DNA of 46,111 nt from Phycisphaeraceae bacterium (GTDB lineage Bacteria > Planctomycetota > Phycisphaerae > Phycisphaerales > UBA1924), in assembly GCA_009827215.1 (NCBI GenBank), contig WUAJ01000001.1:1-46111 (forward strand), in the 5' to 3' direction. The notes under the pieces are model-generated. The model worked only from the letters and a program-made list of their open reading frames with translations. It searched no databases and was not told the DNA's origin. Each line of letters begins with the position of its first letter. Within the stretch, counting starts at the first letter, position 1. Shown in pieces: positions 14,784 to 22,773 of the stretch. A program made the translations under genes and the position numbers.

Positions 14784-16715
14784 TCACTCTGTATCATTGC
14801 CGCCGCGAAGCTGATCTTCGAGCAACTTCCCTGCAATCCGCATGTAATCGTGCTCAGTGACGATCCCCACGAGCTTGCCGTTCTCCAAGACCACTGGGAG
14901 ACACGAGGCGCGATGCTGCTTCATCAACGCAATTGCGTCGAGCGTCGGAGTCTCCGGCTGGACAGAGACCGGCTTGCGCTCCATGATGTCCTCGACCGCG
15001 ATCGAGTCGCTCTTGCGCTTCACAGGATCAGCGACCAAACGCAGTAATGCTCGATAGCTGACCAATCCGACCAGTTTGTGTTCGTCGTCTTCGACTGGGA
15101 TGTGGCGGATCTGCTCCCAATCCATGATCGAGGCCGCGAGATCAATCAGCTCGTCTTGCCGAACCGTAAAGAGGTCAGTCTGCATGTACTGACCCACAGT
15201 GGTGTAGTGGTGTCTCCATTCGCCGCATTCACGGATCTCCGCGACGCTCCATTCATGCACCGGCGTCCCGATCTGCTGCCTGGATATTGTGCCGGCAGTC
15301 AGCGTGCTCAATCGCTCAGCGCGTGTCCCTTTCTCATGGATGTGCGCGACCGAATCAATCATCCAGCGAGCGCCGTTGCGTCCCGTTTCCGTCCGCTCGG
15401 AGATGATGTCCATGTACTTGTTGATGTCCTGGTGATCGACCTGTGCCTCGCGGAGCCCTTCAATCGCAATCGGAACCAGCTCTCCCAGGATTAGATCACG
15501 AGTCGGGATGACTCTTCCATCGATCCAGCGAGATTTGTAGTCCAATCCTGATCGTGCTGCTGAGACGAAGTTCGCTTGCGCGTCGGCGAATGCCAGCCGT
15601 TCTGTTAGATCAGGATACAGCTTCGGCATGCGAGTCATCAAACCAAACCAGAACGCAGCGTTGGCAATCTCGTCAACAATTGTTGGTCCAGCAGGAAGCA
15701 CACGATTCTCGATACGCAGGTGAGGCTTGCCATCGGTAATCCCATAGCACTGACGGTTCCAGCGATAGAGCGTGCTGTTGTATGTTTGCAATGCCGAGAG
15801 TTTGGGGATCTCACCTCGCTGGACCATCGCAAGCGAGTCCTGCGTTGCATCCGCACGGAACATATTTCGGAATCGTGCGATATCTGCTTTGAACAACTCA
15901 ACAACGGATTCTTTGACCCACGATTCACCGAATCGCACACGCTTGAGCATGTCCCGCTGCGTAGGGATGTCCTGTCCGGATGTATCTACGGTCTGCTCGA
16001 AAACCGCGATGCGAGTCTCGTGCCAGAGTCGTTTGCCAAAGAGGACCGCGGAGTTTGCGGCGGCTGCCATCACCGGCGCGGTCACCGCTTGCGCGACATT
16101 GTACGAGATCGCAAAGTCCTCAGGAGTCACCTGAAAATGGAGTTGAAACGAAGTATTGAGCGCCTCGAGCATCACTGAATCGTGCGAGAAGTTGATCTCG
16201 TCGATCCCTTTGATTCGGATGTCGTAGCGTCCACCTCGCGCTTTGGTGATCCGCTCATCGAGCGCGTAGTACCTCGGCTTGGGAGTGATGTAGTCCTTGG
16301 ACAGATGCTGCTGCTGGAGCGTCGGGACGATCCCGATAAGGATCGGTTTCGCACCGAGCTTCTGCGAGACATCCTGCGCCTTGGTCATCAGCTCTTCGAG
16401 TTCTTTGTGCAGATCACGCAAGACCGATCCAGTGAAGACCTTCGGATCGCAGTTGAACTCCATGTTGAAGCGACCGATCTCTGTGGTCGCGCGGCGCTCA
16501 TGGAGCAGGTCGATGACCTCTGGACCCAATGGCGCTGGACGCATCGCATCATCGACGAACGCGAGCTCTTGCTCAGCGCCGATTCTGGTAATGCCTGTTT
16601 CGAACATGCCGTGTTCGATCATGTACTCAAACGCACGCAGGTCGTTGAGGACATCGTGCATAGCTGCGCGATGCTCATGTCCCCCACTCGCTTGGTCCAT
16701 TTCTTGAATGCCCAT
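14784..16715 (-). CDS. GCS2-like glutamate-cysteine ligase family protein fused to two CBS domains
   Basis: A 643-residue cytosolic protein. Residues about 35-480 resemble the glutamate-cysteine ligase GCS2 family, with IGAEQELAFVDD (metal/ATP-binding Glu-Gln-Glu), NMEFNCDP, SFQLHFQV and HLRIENRVLPAGP in order. Such enzymes activate the gamma- or alpha-carboxylate of glutamate with ATP and join it to an amine. Residues about 510-640 form a CBS pair (TVGQYMQTDLFTVRQDEL and VEDIMERKPVSVQP, ending GKLVGIVTEHDYMRIAG), which normally senses adenine nucleotides. GGAG stands 5 nt before ATG 16715. It heads the group with the AstE/AspA-like gene and ggt. The amine partner is not readable; true glutathione synthesis is uncertain because no gshB is nearby. 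Confidence 0.85.
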   Translation of the reverse strand: MGIQEMDQASGGHEHRAAMHDVLNDLRAFEYMIEHGMFETGITRIGAEQELAFVDDAMRPAPLGPEVIDLLHERRATTEIGRFNMEFNCDPKVFTGSVLRDLHKELEELMTKAQDVSQKLGAKPILIGIVPTLQQQHLSKDYITPKPRYYALDERITKARGGRYDIRIKGIDEINFSHDSVMLEALNTSFQLHFQVTPEDFAISYNVAQAVTAPVMAAAANSAVLFGKRLWHETRIAVFEQTVDTSGQDIPTQRDMLKRVRFGESWVKESVVELFKADIARFRNMFRADATQDSLAMVQRGEIPKLSALQTYNSTLYRWNRQCYGITDGKPHLRIENRVLPAGPTIVDEIANAAFWFGLMTRMPKLYPDLTERLAFADAQANFVSAARSGLDYKSRWIDGRVIPTRDLILGELVPIAIEGLREAQVDHQDINKYMDIISERTETGRNGARWMIDSVAHIHEKGTRAERLSTLTAGTISRQQIGTPVHEWSVAEIRECGEWRHHYTTVGQYMQTDLFTVRQDELIDLAASIMDWEQIRHIPVEDDEHKLVGLVSYRALLRLVADPVKRKSDSIAVEDIMERKPVSVQPETPTLDAIALMKQHRASCLPVVLENGKLVGIVTEHDYMRIAGKLLEDQLRGGNDTE

Positions 16716-16731
16716 TCCGGCTCCACGGCTC

Positions 16732-16750
16732 GATCTGGATCATCCAGATC
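16732..16750. promoter_or_regulatory. Perfect 19-bp palindrome upstream of GCS2-CBS
   Basis: GATCTGGATCATCCAGATC is a perfect inverted repeat with 9-bp arms about a single central base. It ends 17 nt upstream of the GCS2-CBS start. It could be a dimeric regulator's operator or a 7-bp leader hairpin next to the ribosome binding site. Confidence 0.55.
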
Positions 16751-16961
16751 GCGTTTACGACGCCAGAACCGCGTCGATGATCTCCGATTGTGACAAGTTT
16801 GGGCTCAAAACGCAACCATTGACTCCCTTGAACATCCGCTTTGGCAACCAAACTCCTCTCGATTGCGTACCTTTAAAGACACGAGCACGCCTTTGCTGGA
16901 TCACGATCCAACCAGTTCTCGGACTTTCTGTCCACTCGCTCGTGTTGCTGTTGACCACTCT

Positions 16962-16970
16962 TGGTACTCT
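16962..16970 (+). promoter_or_regulatory. Extended -10 candidate for M14 peptidase
   Basis: TGG-TACTCT fits an extended -10. It would give a leader of about 95 nt before ATG 17072. No -35 is clear. Confidence 0.35.
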
Positions 16971-17071
16971 TGCTCGGCATCCACGAACTCACCTCGATTG
17001 ATCGCCGACAAGGACCACACCACTCTCTGTGCTCGATTCTGGAGTCCAGAGCAACCCAATCTGGAGAAGAG

Positions 17072-19480
17072 ATGCCCATGCCGCACCTCCCAACTATCTG
17101 CCGTGTATCCACAGCTCTGCTCGTCGCGTCGCTCGCGATGATCCCCTCCCACACGCTCGCTCAGAACCAGCAGGTTGAACGCATCGATCTGCTCACACAT
17201 CCGATCCCGATGGCGTATGAGGGGCAGATGGTCGTCTCGGTACGGATCACCTCAGAAAGCCAACTCGCAGCAGCACTCGATCTCGCGGTCTCATCGTGGT
17301 CAGAGCGTCCTGGACTCGGGAAGGTCGATCTGCAGATCAACGCGGATCAGTTCGACGAGCTTGTCAAACTCGGAGTCAATCCGATCGTCGAGATCGCGGA
17401 CCTCCAGACACACAACCAGAACCGATGGGAAACGCTCGTCCAGCAAGAGCAGCTCGATATCATCAATCAGAGCGGTGCGTTCAAACCTCAGGGACAGATC
17501 CAACGCGGCGCCTCGACACATGACGAGAGCTGGTTCACAAACTACAAACAGCTCGCGGACATCTACGCGTACATGGACACCCAACTCGCTGCTCATCCTG
17601 ACATGATCTCCAAGATGGACTTCGGAGACACCTACGAATCCCGCGACATGTTCGCGTACACGATCACGGCACCGGACGAGCCTGGGAACTTGGGAGTCGA
17701 TCGTCCCATCATCATCTGGAACGGTGGACAGCACGCACGCGAGTGGGTCAGTCCGATGACCGTCACATACATCGCATCCAAACTCATCGATGACGCATCC
17801 AGCGACCCTGTGGTTGCACAACTGCTCAGTGATGTCCGCTTTGTCATCATCCCTGTCCTGAATCCAGACGGCTATCTGTACTCATGGTCGTCTGAACGAT
17901 TCTGGAGAAAGAACCGACGCGATAACGCCGGAAGCTCGTTCGACGGCGTAGACCTCAATCGAAACTGGGATGTCGCGTTTGGAGGAGACGGCACATCAAC
18001 AGATCCATCATCAGATATCTACCACGGCACCGCGGCGTTCTCTGAACCTGAAACCGCCGCGCTCAGAGATCTCGCGCTGAGCTTTGGTGATGATCTCGTC
18101 GCGCACATCGACTATCACACCTACTCCCAGCTCATCCTCTGGCCATTGGGATACGAGCTCGGTCTGGTCACTCCAGAACCCGATCGCTCATTCTTCCAGT
18201 CCCTCTCTGGAGACATGTCGGACCTGATCCAGTCGTACTCCGGAGCGTTCTACGATCCGATCCAGTCTTGGCAGTTGTACGCCGCGGCGGGAACCTGCTC
18301 GGACTGGTTCTACGACGGCGCGGGTGTGCCGAGCTTTACCGTTGAGCTTCGTCCCGAAGCCGGCGCCGGATTCGGCGGTTTCGATCCATCCCCTGATGTG
18401 ATTCTTCCCACTGCTCAGGAAAACTGGGAAGCCGCCAAACTCTTTGCACAGCGCACGACTCAAGAAATCTTGCTCTCGCATGAGACTATAGAAATCGTCA
18501 ATGCCAATACACCAACTCCGGTCACATTGACATCTGCGCCGAGCCTCAGTGATGTCGATCCGAGCATGGTCTCGTTGTATGCACGCGTAGGGAACACAGG
18601 ACCCTTCACGCAATCACCAATGACGGGCATCGGTTCTTCACAGTTCAGCGGCTTACTCCCAGGCGCAGCGTGCGGACAGATGATCGAGTACTACTTCAGC
18701 GCGGTCTCACTCTCAGGGATCACAGTCGAGTACCCTGCTGGAGGCGCGTCCTCAGCATTGTCTGTGCTCTCGCAAGAGATCACCATCGCGTTCGAGGACG
18801 ACATGGAATCGAGCACTGGATGGATCGTCGGACAAGCATCCGACTCCGCAACCACCGGCATTTGGGAACGCGCTGATCCGCAGTCCACTGCTGCTCAGCC
18901 TGAGGACGATCACACGCCTGGATCGGGAACGCTCTGCTGGATCACCGATGGTGCTTCTGGAGGATCACTCGGCGCCAATGACATCGACGGCGGCGCAACC
19001 ACGCTGACCTCCCCACTGCTTGATGCGAGCGGACTCCCTGATGGCGCTGAGCTCATTTACTGGCGCTGGTACTCCAACGACACTGGCGCATCCCCAAACG
19101 AGGACTCCATGCTTGTCCAGATCTCAACCAACGATGGTGGATCATGGAGCACACTCGAGACAGTCACTGAGAACGCGGGCATCTGGGTCGAAAAACGATT
19201 CCCGGCTCCGGATTCGGATCAGATCCGCGTCCGATTCATCGCGTCGGATCTTGGAAGTGGATCGATCGTCGAAGCCGGCGTGGATGATCTGCGGATCGAA
19301 GCTTTGGGATGCAGCGAAACCTCCGCGGATATCAACGGCGACGGCAGTCTGAACTTCCTCGATGTTTCCCAGTTCCTGAGCTTGTTTGGAGTCCAAGATC
19401 CGATCGCGGACTTCAACAACGACGGGCAATGGAATTTCCTGGATGTCTCCGCTTTTCTTGCCGCGTTCGCGGCGGGTTGA
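17072..19480 (+). CDS. Secreted M14 zinc carboxypeptidase with dockerin-like C-terminal tail
   Basis: An 802-residue exported peptidase. GGAG lies 5 nt before ATG 17072, which opens a signal peptide ending near SHTLAQ. The M14 domain (about 150-460) carries the zinc ligands His and Glu in GGQHAREW (about 221/224), the His in HIDYHTYSQ (about 349), DLNRNWD for substrate carboxylate binding, and the catalytic Glu in SFTVELRPE (about 425). A beta-rich region and a jelly-roll-like segment follow. The last 50 residues hold two Ca-loop repeats, DINGDGSLNFLDVSQFL and DFNNDGQWNFLDVSAFL, the dockerin-like tail of Phycisphaerales secreted proteins, presumably for surface anchoring or sorting. It is monocistronic and is followed by a terminator. 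Confidence 0.92.
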   Translation: MPMPHLPTICRVSTALLVASLAMIPSHTLAQNQQVERIDLLTHPIPMAYEGQMVVSVRITSESQLAAALDLAVSSWSERPGLGKVDLQINADQFDELVKLGVNPIVEIADLQTHNQNRWETLVQQEQLDIINQSGAFKPQGQIQRGASTHDESWFTNYKQLADIYAYMDTQLAAHPDMISKMDFGDTYESRDMFAYTITAPDEPGNLGVDRPIIIWNGGQHAREWVSPMTVTYIASKLIDDASSDPVVAQLLSDVRFVIIPVLNPDGYLYSWSSERFWRKNRRDNAGSSFDGVDLNRNWDVAFGGDGTSTDPSSDIYHGTAAFSEPETAALRDLALSFGDDLVAHIDYHTYSQLILWPLGYELGLVTPEPDRSFFQSLSGDMSDLIQSYSGAFYDPIQSWQLYAAAGTCSDWFYDGAGVPSFTVELRPEAGAGFGGFDPSPDVILPTAQENWEAAKLFAQRTTQEILLSHETIEIVNANTPTPVTLTSAPSLSDVDPSMVSLYARVGNTGPFTQSPMTGIGSSQFSGLLPGAACGQMIEYYFSAVSLSGITVEYPAGGASSALSVLSQEITIAFEDDMESSTGWIVGQASDSATTGIWERADPQSTAAQPEDDHTPGSGTLCWITDGASGGSLGANDIDGGATTLTSPLLDASGLPDGAELIYWRWYSNDTGASPNEDSMLVQISTNDGGSWSTLETVTENAGIWVEKRFPAPDSDQIRVRFIASDLGSGSIVEAGVDDLRIEALGCSETSADINGDGSLNFLDVSQFLSLFGVQDPIADFNNDGQWNFLDVSAFLAAFAAG

Positions 19481-19488
19481 GCGGAACC

Positions 19489-19497
19489 TGCTATACT
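19489..19497 (+). promoter_or_regulatory. Extended -10 downstream of M14 gene
   Basis: TGC-TATACT is a near-perfect extended -10, 9 nt after the peptidase stop codon. No protein gene starts within the next 220 nt on this strand, so it could drive the candidate small RNA that follows. Confidence 0.45.
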
Positions 19498-19502
19498 CCA
19501 GA

Positions 19503-19632
19503 CCAGATCACTTTCTGTGATCTGGACTCCCATTTCTCGGGCATCTAGAATCTGCCCTGACAACCAGCCCCCCCAAAGTCCCCCCGATATGGTCCACCCC
19601 CCACCCCGGATCGATCGGGGGGCACCTTTTTT
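19503..19632 (+). ncRNA. Candidate small RNA ending in a terminator
   Basis: About 130 nt between an extended -10 and a U-tract. It begins with a perfect hairpin (CCAGATCAC, 5-nt loop, GTGATCTGG; 19503-19525), then a small GGGCA/TGCCC stem, a C-rich single strand and the terminator. This is either an independent sRNA or the 3' untranslated region of the M14 mRNA. No similarity to a known family is evident. Confidence 0.35.
19580..19632 (+). terminator. Rho-independent terminator after M14 gene
   Basis: CCCCCCGAT (19580-19588) can pair with ATCGGGGGG (19614-19622), or a shorter CCCCG/CGGGG stem can form; either is followed by seven T (about 19626-19632). It ends the peptidase transcript and the candidate sRNA. 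Confidence 0.65.
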
Positions 19633-19693
19633 TGCACACATTACATTCATAACTGATGCAACTGGTGTTGCAGTTCGAGTCCACGGCTATGAT

Positions 19694-19708
19694 TGAGACC
19701 CATTCTCA
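19694..19708 (+). promoter_or_regulatory. Fur-box-like site before heme oxygenase
   Basis: TGAGACCCATTCTCA fits the 7-1-7 Fur pattern (TGAGAATnATTCTCA) at all but two arm positions, and is followed by TTT as in many Fur sites. It lies between the likely promoter region and the ribosome binding site of a heme oxygenase gene, a typical iron-regulated target. Confidence 0.5.
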
Positions 19709-19724
19709 TTTACGGAGATTTGCC

Positions 19725-20438
19725 ATGACTGTTTCCACTGAAATCACCAGCCGACTCAAGAGCGACAACTGGGATCTGCATCAGATCGCCGAGCGTGGAG
19801 GCACGCCGGAGTCGATGATCAAAGGCACAATCTCGAGAGGAGAGTTTGTGGACTACCTGAGCCAGTCCATACATATCCACCGAGCTTTGGACGCGGCTCT
19901 GGATCGTGCGATCAGCACGATGCCTGAGCTTGCACCGATAGTTGATGATCTACACAAGTTTGAGCCGTTCTTTGCCGCGGATCTTACATACTACCAATGC
20001 GAAGAAGCATCGGAGCTCACTCCTGGAGTTGCACGCTTTATCGAACATATCGAATCGCATGCTGATCAGCCACTCCATATCTTCGGACTCCACTATGTGC
20101 GTTTGGGCGCCTGCAACGGGAATCGGTTTGTCGCTCGTCAGCTCCGCAAGGTCTTCGAGATCGATCACCCCAGCGATGGCATGATGAGCCATGACCCGTT
20201 CGGAGAGTCACAACGCAACATGTGGAACGCGTTCAAAGAAGCGCTCGATCAACTCCCGCTCGATCAGAATCAGCAGGACGCGTTGTTTGACGGAACACGA
20301 GCCGCGTATTTGCTGACTATTAATCTGGATCTCGATGAATACCAGAGCGCCGAAGATCTGCTCGCAGCACACGGCAAGTCACTCGATCGCGAAGCATTCG
20401 AGCAAGGACACTCCGTCCATGTCTCGTCCTCGAACTAA
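19725..20438 (+). CDS. Biliverdin-producing heme oxygenase
   Basis: A 237-residue cytosolic protein of the heme oxygenase fold, which opens heme to biliverdin, CO and iron. The proximal-ligand helix is seen near the N-terminus (WDLHQIAERGG, His about residue 19). The distal glycine-rich helix is YVRLGACNGNRFVARQL, matching the family's LGDLSGGQ-type element with altered residues. GGAG stands 8 nt before ATG 19725; an in-frame extension to 19656 runs through the Fur-like site and is unlikely. The gene converges with the metal-chelate-binding lipoprotein gene with only 6 nt between them. Iron repression through the upstream Fur-like site is inferred. The flavin or ferredoxin electron donor is not encoded here. 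Confidence 0.75.
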   Translation: MTVSTEITSRLKSDNWDLHQIAERGGTPESMIKGTISRGEFVDYLSQSIHIHRALDAALDRAISTMPELAPIVDDLHKFEPFFAADLTYYQCEEASELTPGVARFIEHIESHADQPLHIFGLHYVRLGACNGNRFVARQLRKVFEIDHPSDGMMSHDPFGESQRNMWNAFKEALDQLPLDQNQQDALFDGTRAAYLLTINLDLDEYQSAEDLLAAHGKSLDREAFEQGHSVHVSSSN

Positions 20439-20444
20439 CAGCGT

Positions 20445-21392
20445 TTAGTCATTCCAAGATTTGAACTGCTCACGGATCTGATCCGCGACTTCTCCGAGCG
20501 ATCCTGAAGGCAGCAATCCGAGCGGATGCTCGATAATCGCGAGCCGATTCGTCTGCATCGCAGAGATCGGGAGATCCATCAGAGGCCCGAATCGTTCTTC
20601 GATCTGTTCTTGAGAGAGTTCAATCGGCGCCGCGAAGCGATCCGCTTCGCTTGGTTGTCTTGGTGCGATGAGGATGATCGCATCGGGATTGAGCGTGATC
20701 AGATCTTCGTAGTCCATCTCGATCCACATCGAACCTGATTCGATCGCCGGATTCGCTCCGATCCGCTCGATCAACTCGTAGTGGTACGATCCCGGCCCCA
20801 TCGCGCCGATGGGATCGAGCGACCCGAGCACAAGCACACGACCAATCTTGTCCGCGATCGGTCCCAGATCCGTCCACGACTCGGCAAGCACCACGCTCGG
20901 CAGTGCGCTTGCAAACACCTCGTTCATGTCGTACTGACGCTTCTCTCGCTGTGGAACGCCGTTGAGTAGGAAGTGCAGATCATCCATCGTCGATGCGATG
21001 TGATCAAGCGTGTTCAGAGGACGCTCAAAGATGATCCACCCATAATCCTCTGCTGCTCGAAGAAACTCTGCTGAGCGTGTGGTCGATGTTGTCTGGAAAA
21101 ACACATGTGTTGGATTCGTCTGGATCAGAGTTTCCAGATCAAATCCGAGTTCTGATCCGGCACTTGGTACTTGATCCGAGAGAACCAAGTCGTAGTCGTG
21201 CTTTGCGACGATGAGGTCTTCGTATCCCAGATCGCGGATTATCACCGCCATCCCAGGCGAGAGCACCGCGAAACGCCATTCTTCGAGCGTCTGAGACGCC
21301 CCGCTTTGCTCAGGAGTGTTCGATTGCCCACATCCCGACATGAACAGAATCGCTACAGCACAAACGAACCAGACTCGGACCACATTCATCAT
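20445..21392 (-). CDS. ABC substrate-binding lipoprotein, iron-siderophore/cobalamin type
   Basis: A 315-residue lipoprotein. The N-terminal signal ends in LFMSGC, a good lipobox with Cys at about residue 21. The mature part has the two-lobe pattern of the FecB/BtuF class (peripla_BP_2): RFAVLSPGMAVIIRDLG, a TNPTHVFFQTT segment, and LITLNPDAIILIAPRQP near the C-terminus. It probably binds a metal chelate or corrinoid for import. No permease or ATPase gene is adjacent. Two consecutive ATG codons (21392, 21389) follow a -10-like hexamer without a Shine-Dalgarno. It is the last gene of the run glycosyltransferase - BshC-like - this gene, and faces heme oxygenase tail to tail, which favours iron or heme as a theme. 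Confidence 0.8.
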   Translation of the reverse strand: MMNVVRVWFVCAVAILFMSGCGQSNTPEQSGASQTLEEWRFAVLSPGMAVIIRDLGYEDLIVAKHDYDLVLSDQVPSAGSELGFDLETLIQTNPTHVFFQTTSTTRSAEFLRAAEDYGWIIFERPLNTLDHIASTMDDLHFLLNGVPQREKRQYDMNEVFASALPSVVLAESWTDLGPIADKIGRVLVLGSLDPIGAMGPGSYHYELIERIGANPAIESGSMWIEMDYEDLITLNPDAIILIAPRQPSEADRFAAPIELSQEQIEERFGPLMDLPISAMQTNRLAIIEHPLGLLPSGSLGEVADQIREQFKSWND

Positions 21393-21397
21393 GAACT

Positions 21398-21406
21398 AGG
21401 ATATCA
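21398..21406 (-). promoter_or_regulatory. Extended -10 built on a stop codon; leaderless-type
   Basis: The TGA stop of the BshC-like gene (21404-21406) is directly followed by TATCCT (21398-21403), forming TGn-TATCCT. The lipoprotein's ATG codons come 5 and 8 nt later. Confidence 0.45.
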
Positions 21407-22759
21407 GTGCGATTCAACCAATGCCTGGACTATCTGATCTTTGAGCGACTTGAGCTGCTCTGTAGAGTAGAACGGGAATCCCCATGTTCGATCCTTAGCG
21501 AGTTCCTTGGACCTTGACGCTCTTCGCGCGTTCTGAGCATCTGACCTGAACTGCTCCAGAGTCGGCGCGTTGGAAGATCGTGTGTCTTGAAGCAGCGATT
21601 GCATCTGCGCGAACAACTCCGCGGCTTTGATTCGATTTCCATCCGCTTTGGCGGTCTTGATCGACTGGACAAGCTCTTCTTTCTGAGCCGCGGCTTGTTG
21701 GTCACCGAGCATCGATGGATCGTGCTTCGCGTGATGCGCAATCCATGCCGCTTGAGCAGGTTCGGGGATGTCGTGATCCGATGTATGCTCGATCATCATC
21801 GTCGCGCTGACGCCCACGGCCGGAGCGAGTTCTTCGCCCCTCCAGCTTCGGATCCAATGCTCAGTGATCTGGTCGTATTCGTATCCGCCCATGCCGTGGA
21901 TGAAGAGCTCGCAGAGCTGCGATCGCATGATCGCGGTCATAAGCAATCCCGTCGGCATGAGATTCGATCGATCGATGGAATCGCCGTCTCTGACGATGAC
22001 TTGAGTGCGTGCATGTCCTTCGACGCGCCAAAGCGGAAGCTCGACTGAATCTTCAGTCATCATCAATGGACGAACACCCGCATCGGGATGTTGCTCAACA
22101 CTCTGGTTGTACTTCGTTGCGGCGGTTCTTGGATCTTCGAACATCGCATCAATCAGTTCAGTGCCTGCTCCGCTCGCGATCAACTCAGAAGCATAAATCA
22201 GAATCGGCAGCTCCAGATCAAGCAGCTCGCACAGGTATCCAATCGTCGCGCTCGCGAACTGCTCTGCGATGGATCCTTCATGCTCGTACCCCATCAACCA
22301 AGAAGCGATCTCTGAGAGTGACTCATGCAGGTCTTGATCGATCTCGATCGCGGGCAAGACAGCAGACGGCGCGTTCAGGTTCGACTCACCACCCAAACGA
22401 ATCATCTGCTCTGTGAGAAACCTGCCCTCAGTAGTCGGTGTGCGCACCAGAGCGGGATCAACAACATCCTGATCAGGAACGATCCAGACGCTGGCGCTGC
22501 CTGAGTGTTTCGCGACATGATCGAGCGCGATAAGTTTCGCGATGATCCCAGGATGGAACACGATGGACTGATGTCCAGACGCAACGATGGGACGATCCGA
22601 TGGAAGATCGAGCTTTGCCCGCAGCGAAAGCAAAGCATTTTTTGTTGGTGTTTGGAAGCTACTGGGCCAGCGATTGACCTCTGGAAGCAACTGGACTGTT
22701 GGTTTGAGCGAGTCTTGGTGTGATGCGGACATGCGCTCGATTTCCTGTGCCGTAGACAT
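21404..22759 (-). CDS. Conserved planctomycete protein, BshC-like
   Basis: A 451-residue soluble protein. The N-terminal part has PIVASGHQSIVFHPGIIAKL followed by SVWIVPDQDVVDP, which resembles the GQQ...GPLY and ED-containing opening of BshC, the proposed cysteine-adding enzyme of bacillithiol synthesis. A later FIHGMGGYEYDQITEHW segment is a hallmark of an uncharacterised family I associate with planctomycetes. A helical, charged C-terminal region (KTAKADGNRIKAAELFAQMQ) could form a coiled coil. The assignment to BshC is remote, and the enzymatic role is unproven. It starts 14 nt after the glycosyltransferase stop, so the two are cotranscribed. A BshB-like deacetylase is encoded separately at 43495-44238. 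Confidence 0.6.
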   Translation of the reverse strand: MSTAQEIERMSASHQDSLKPTVQLLPEVNRWPSSFQTPTKNALLSLRAKLDLPSDRPIVASGHQSIVFHPGIIAKLIALDHVAKHSGSASVWIVPDQDVVDPALVRTPTTEGRFLTEQMIRLGGESNLNAPSAVLPAIEIDQDLHESLSEIASWLMGYEHEGSIAEQFASATIGYLCELLDLELPILIYASELIASGAGTELIDAMFEDPRTAATKYNQSVEQHPDAGVRPLMMTEDSVELPLWRVEGHARTQVIVRDGDSIDRSNLMPTGLLMTAIMRSQLCELFIHGMGGYEYDQITEHWIRSWRGEELAPAVGVSATMMIEHTSDHDIPEPAQAAWIAHHAKHDPSMLGDQQAAAQKEELVQSIKTAKADGNRIKAAELFAQMQSLLQDTRSSNAPTLEQFRSDAQNARRASRSKELAKDRTWGFPFYSTEQLKSLKDQIVQALVESH

Positions 22760-22773
22760 GCGCTCTCATCCGA

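Larger units (their letters stand above)
16716..17071. other. 356-bp divergent intergenic region
   Basis: This gap separates the GCS2-CBS gene (minus) from the M14 peptidase gene (plus). It holds the palindrome at 16732-16750 and an extended -10 candidate at 16962-16970. I see no convincing small gene, RNA gene or repeat in the rest. Confidence 0.6.
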
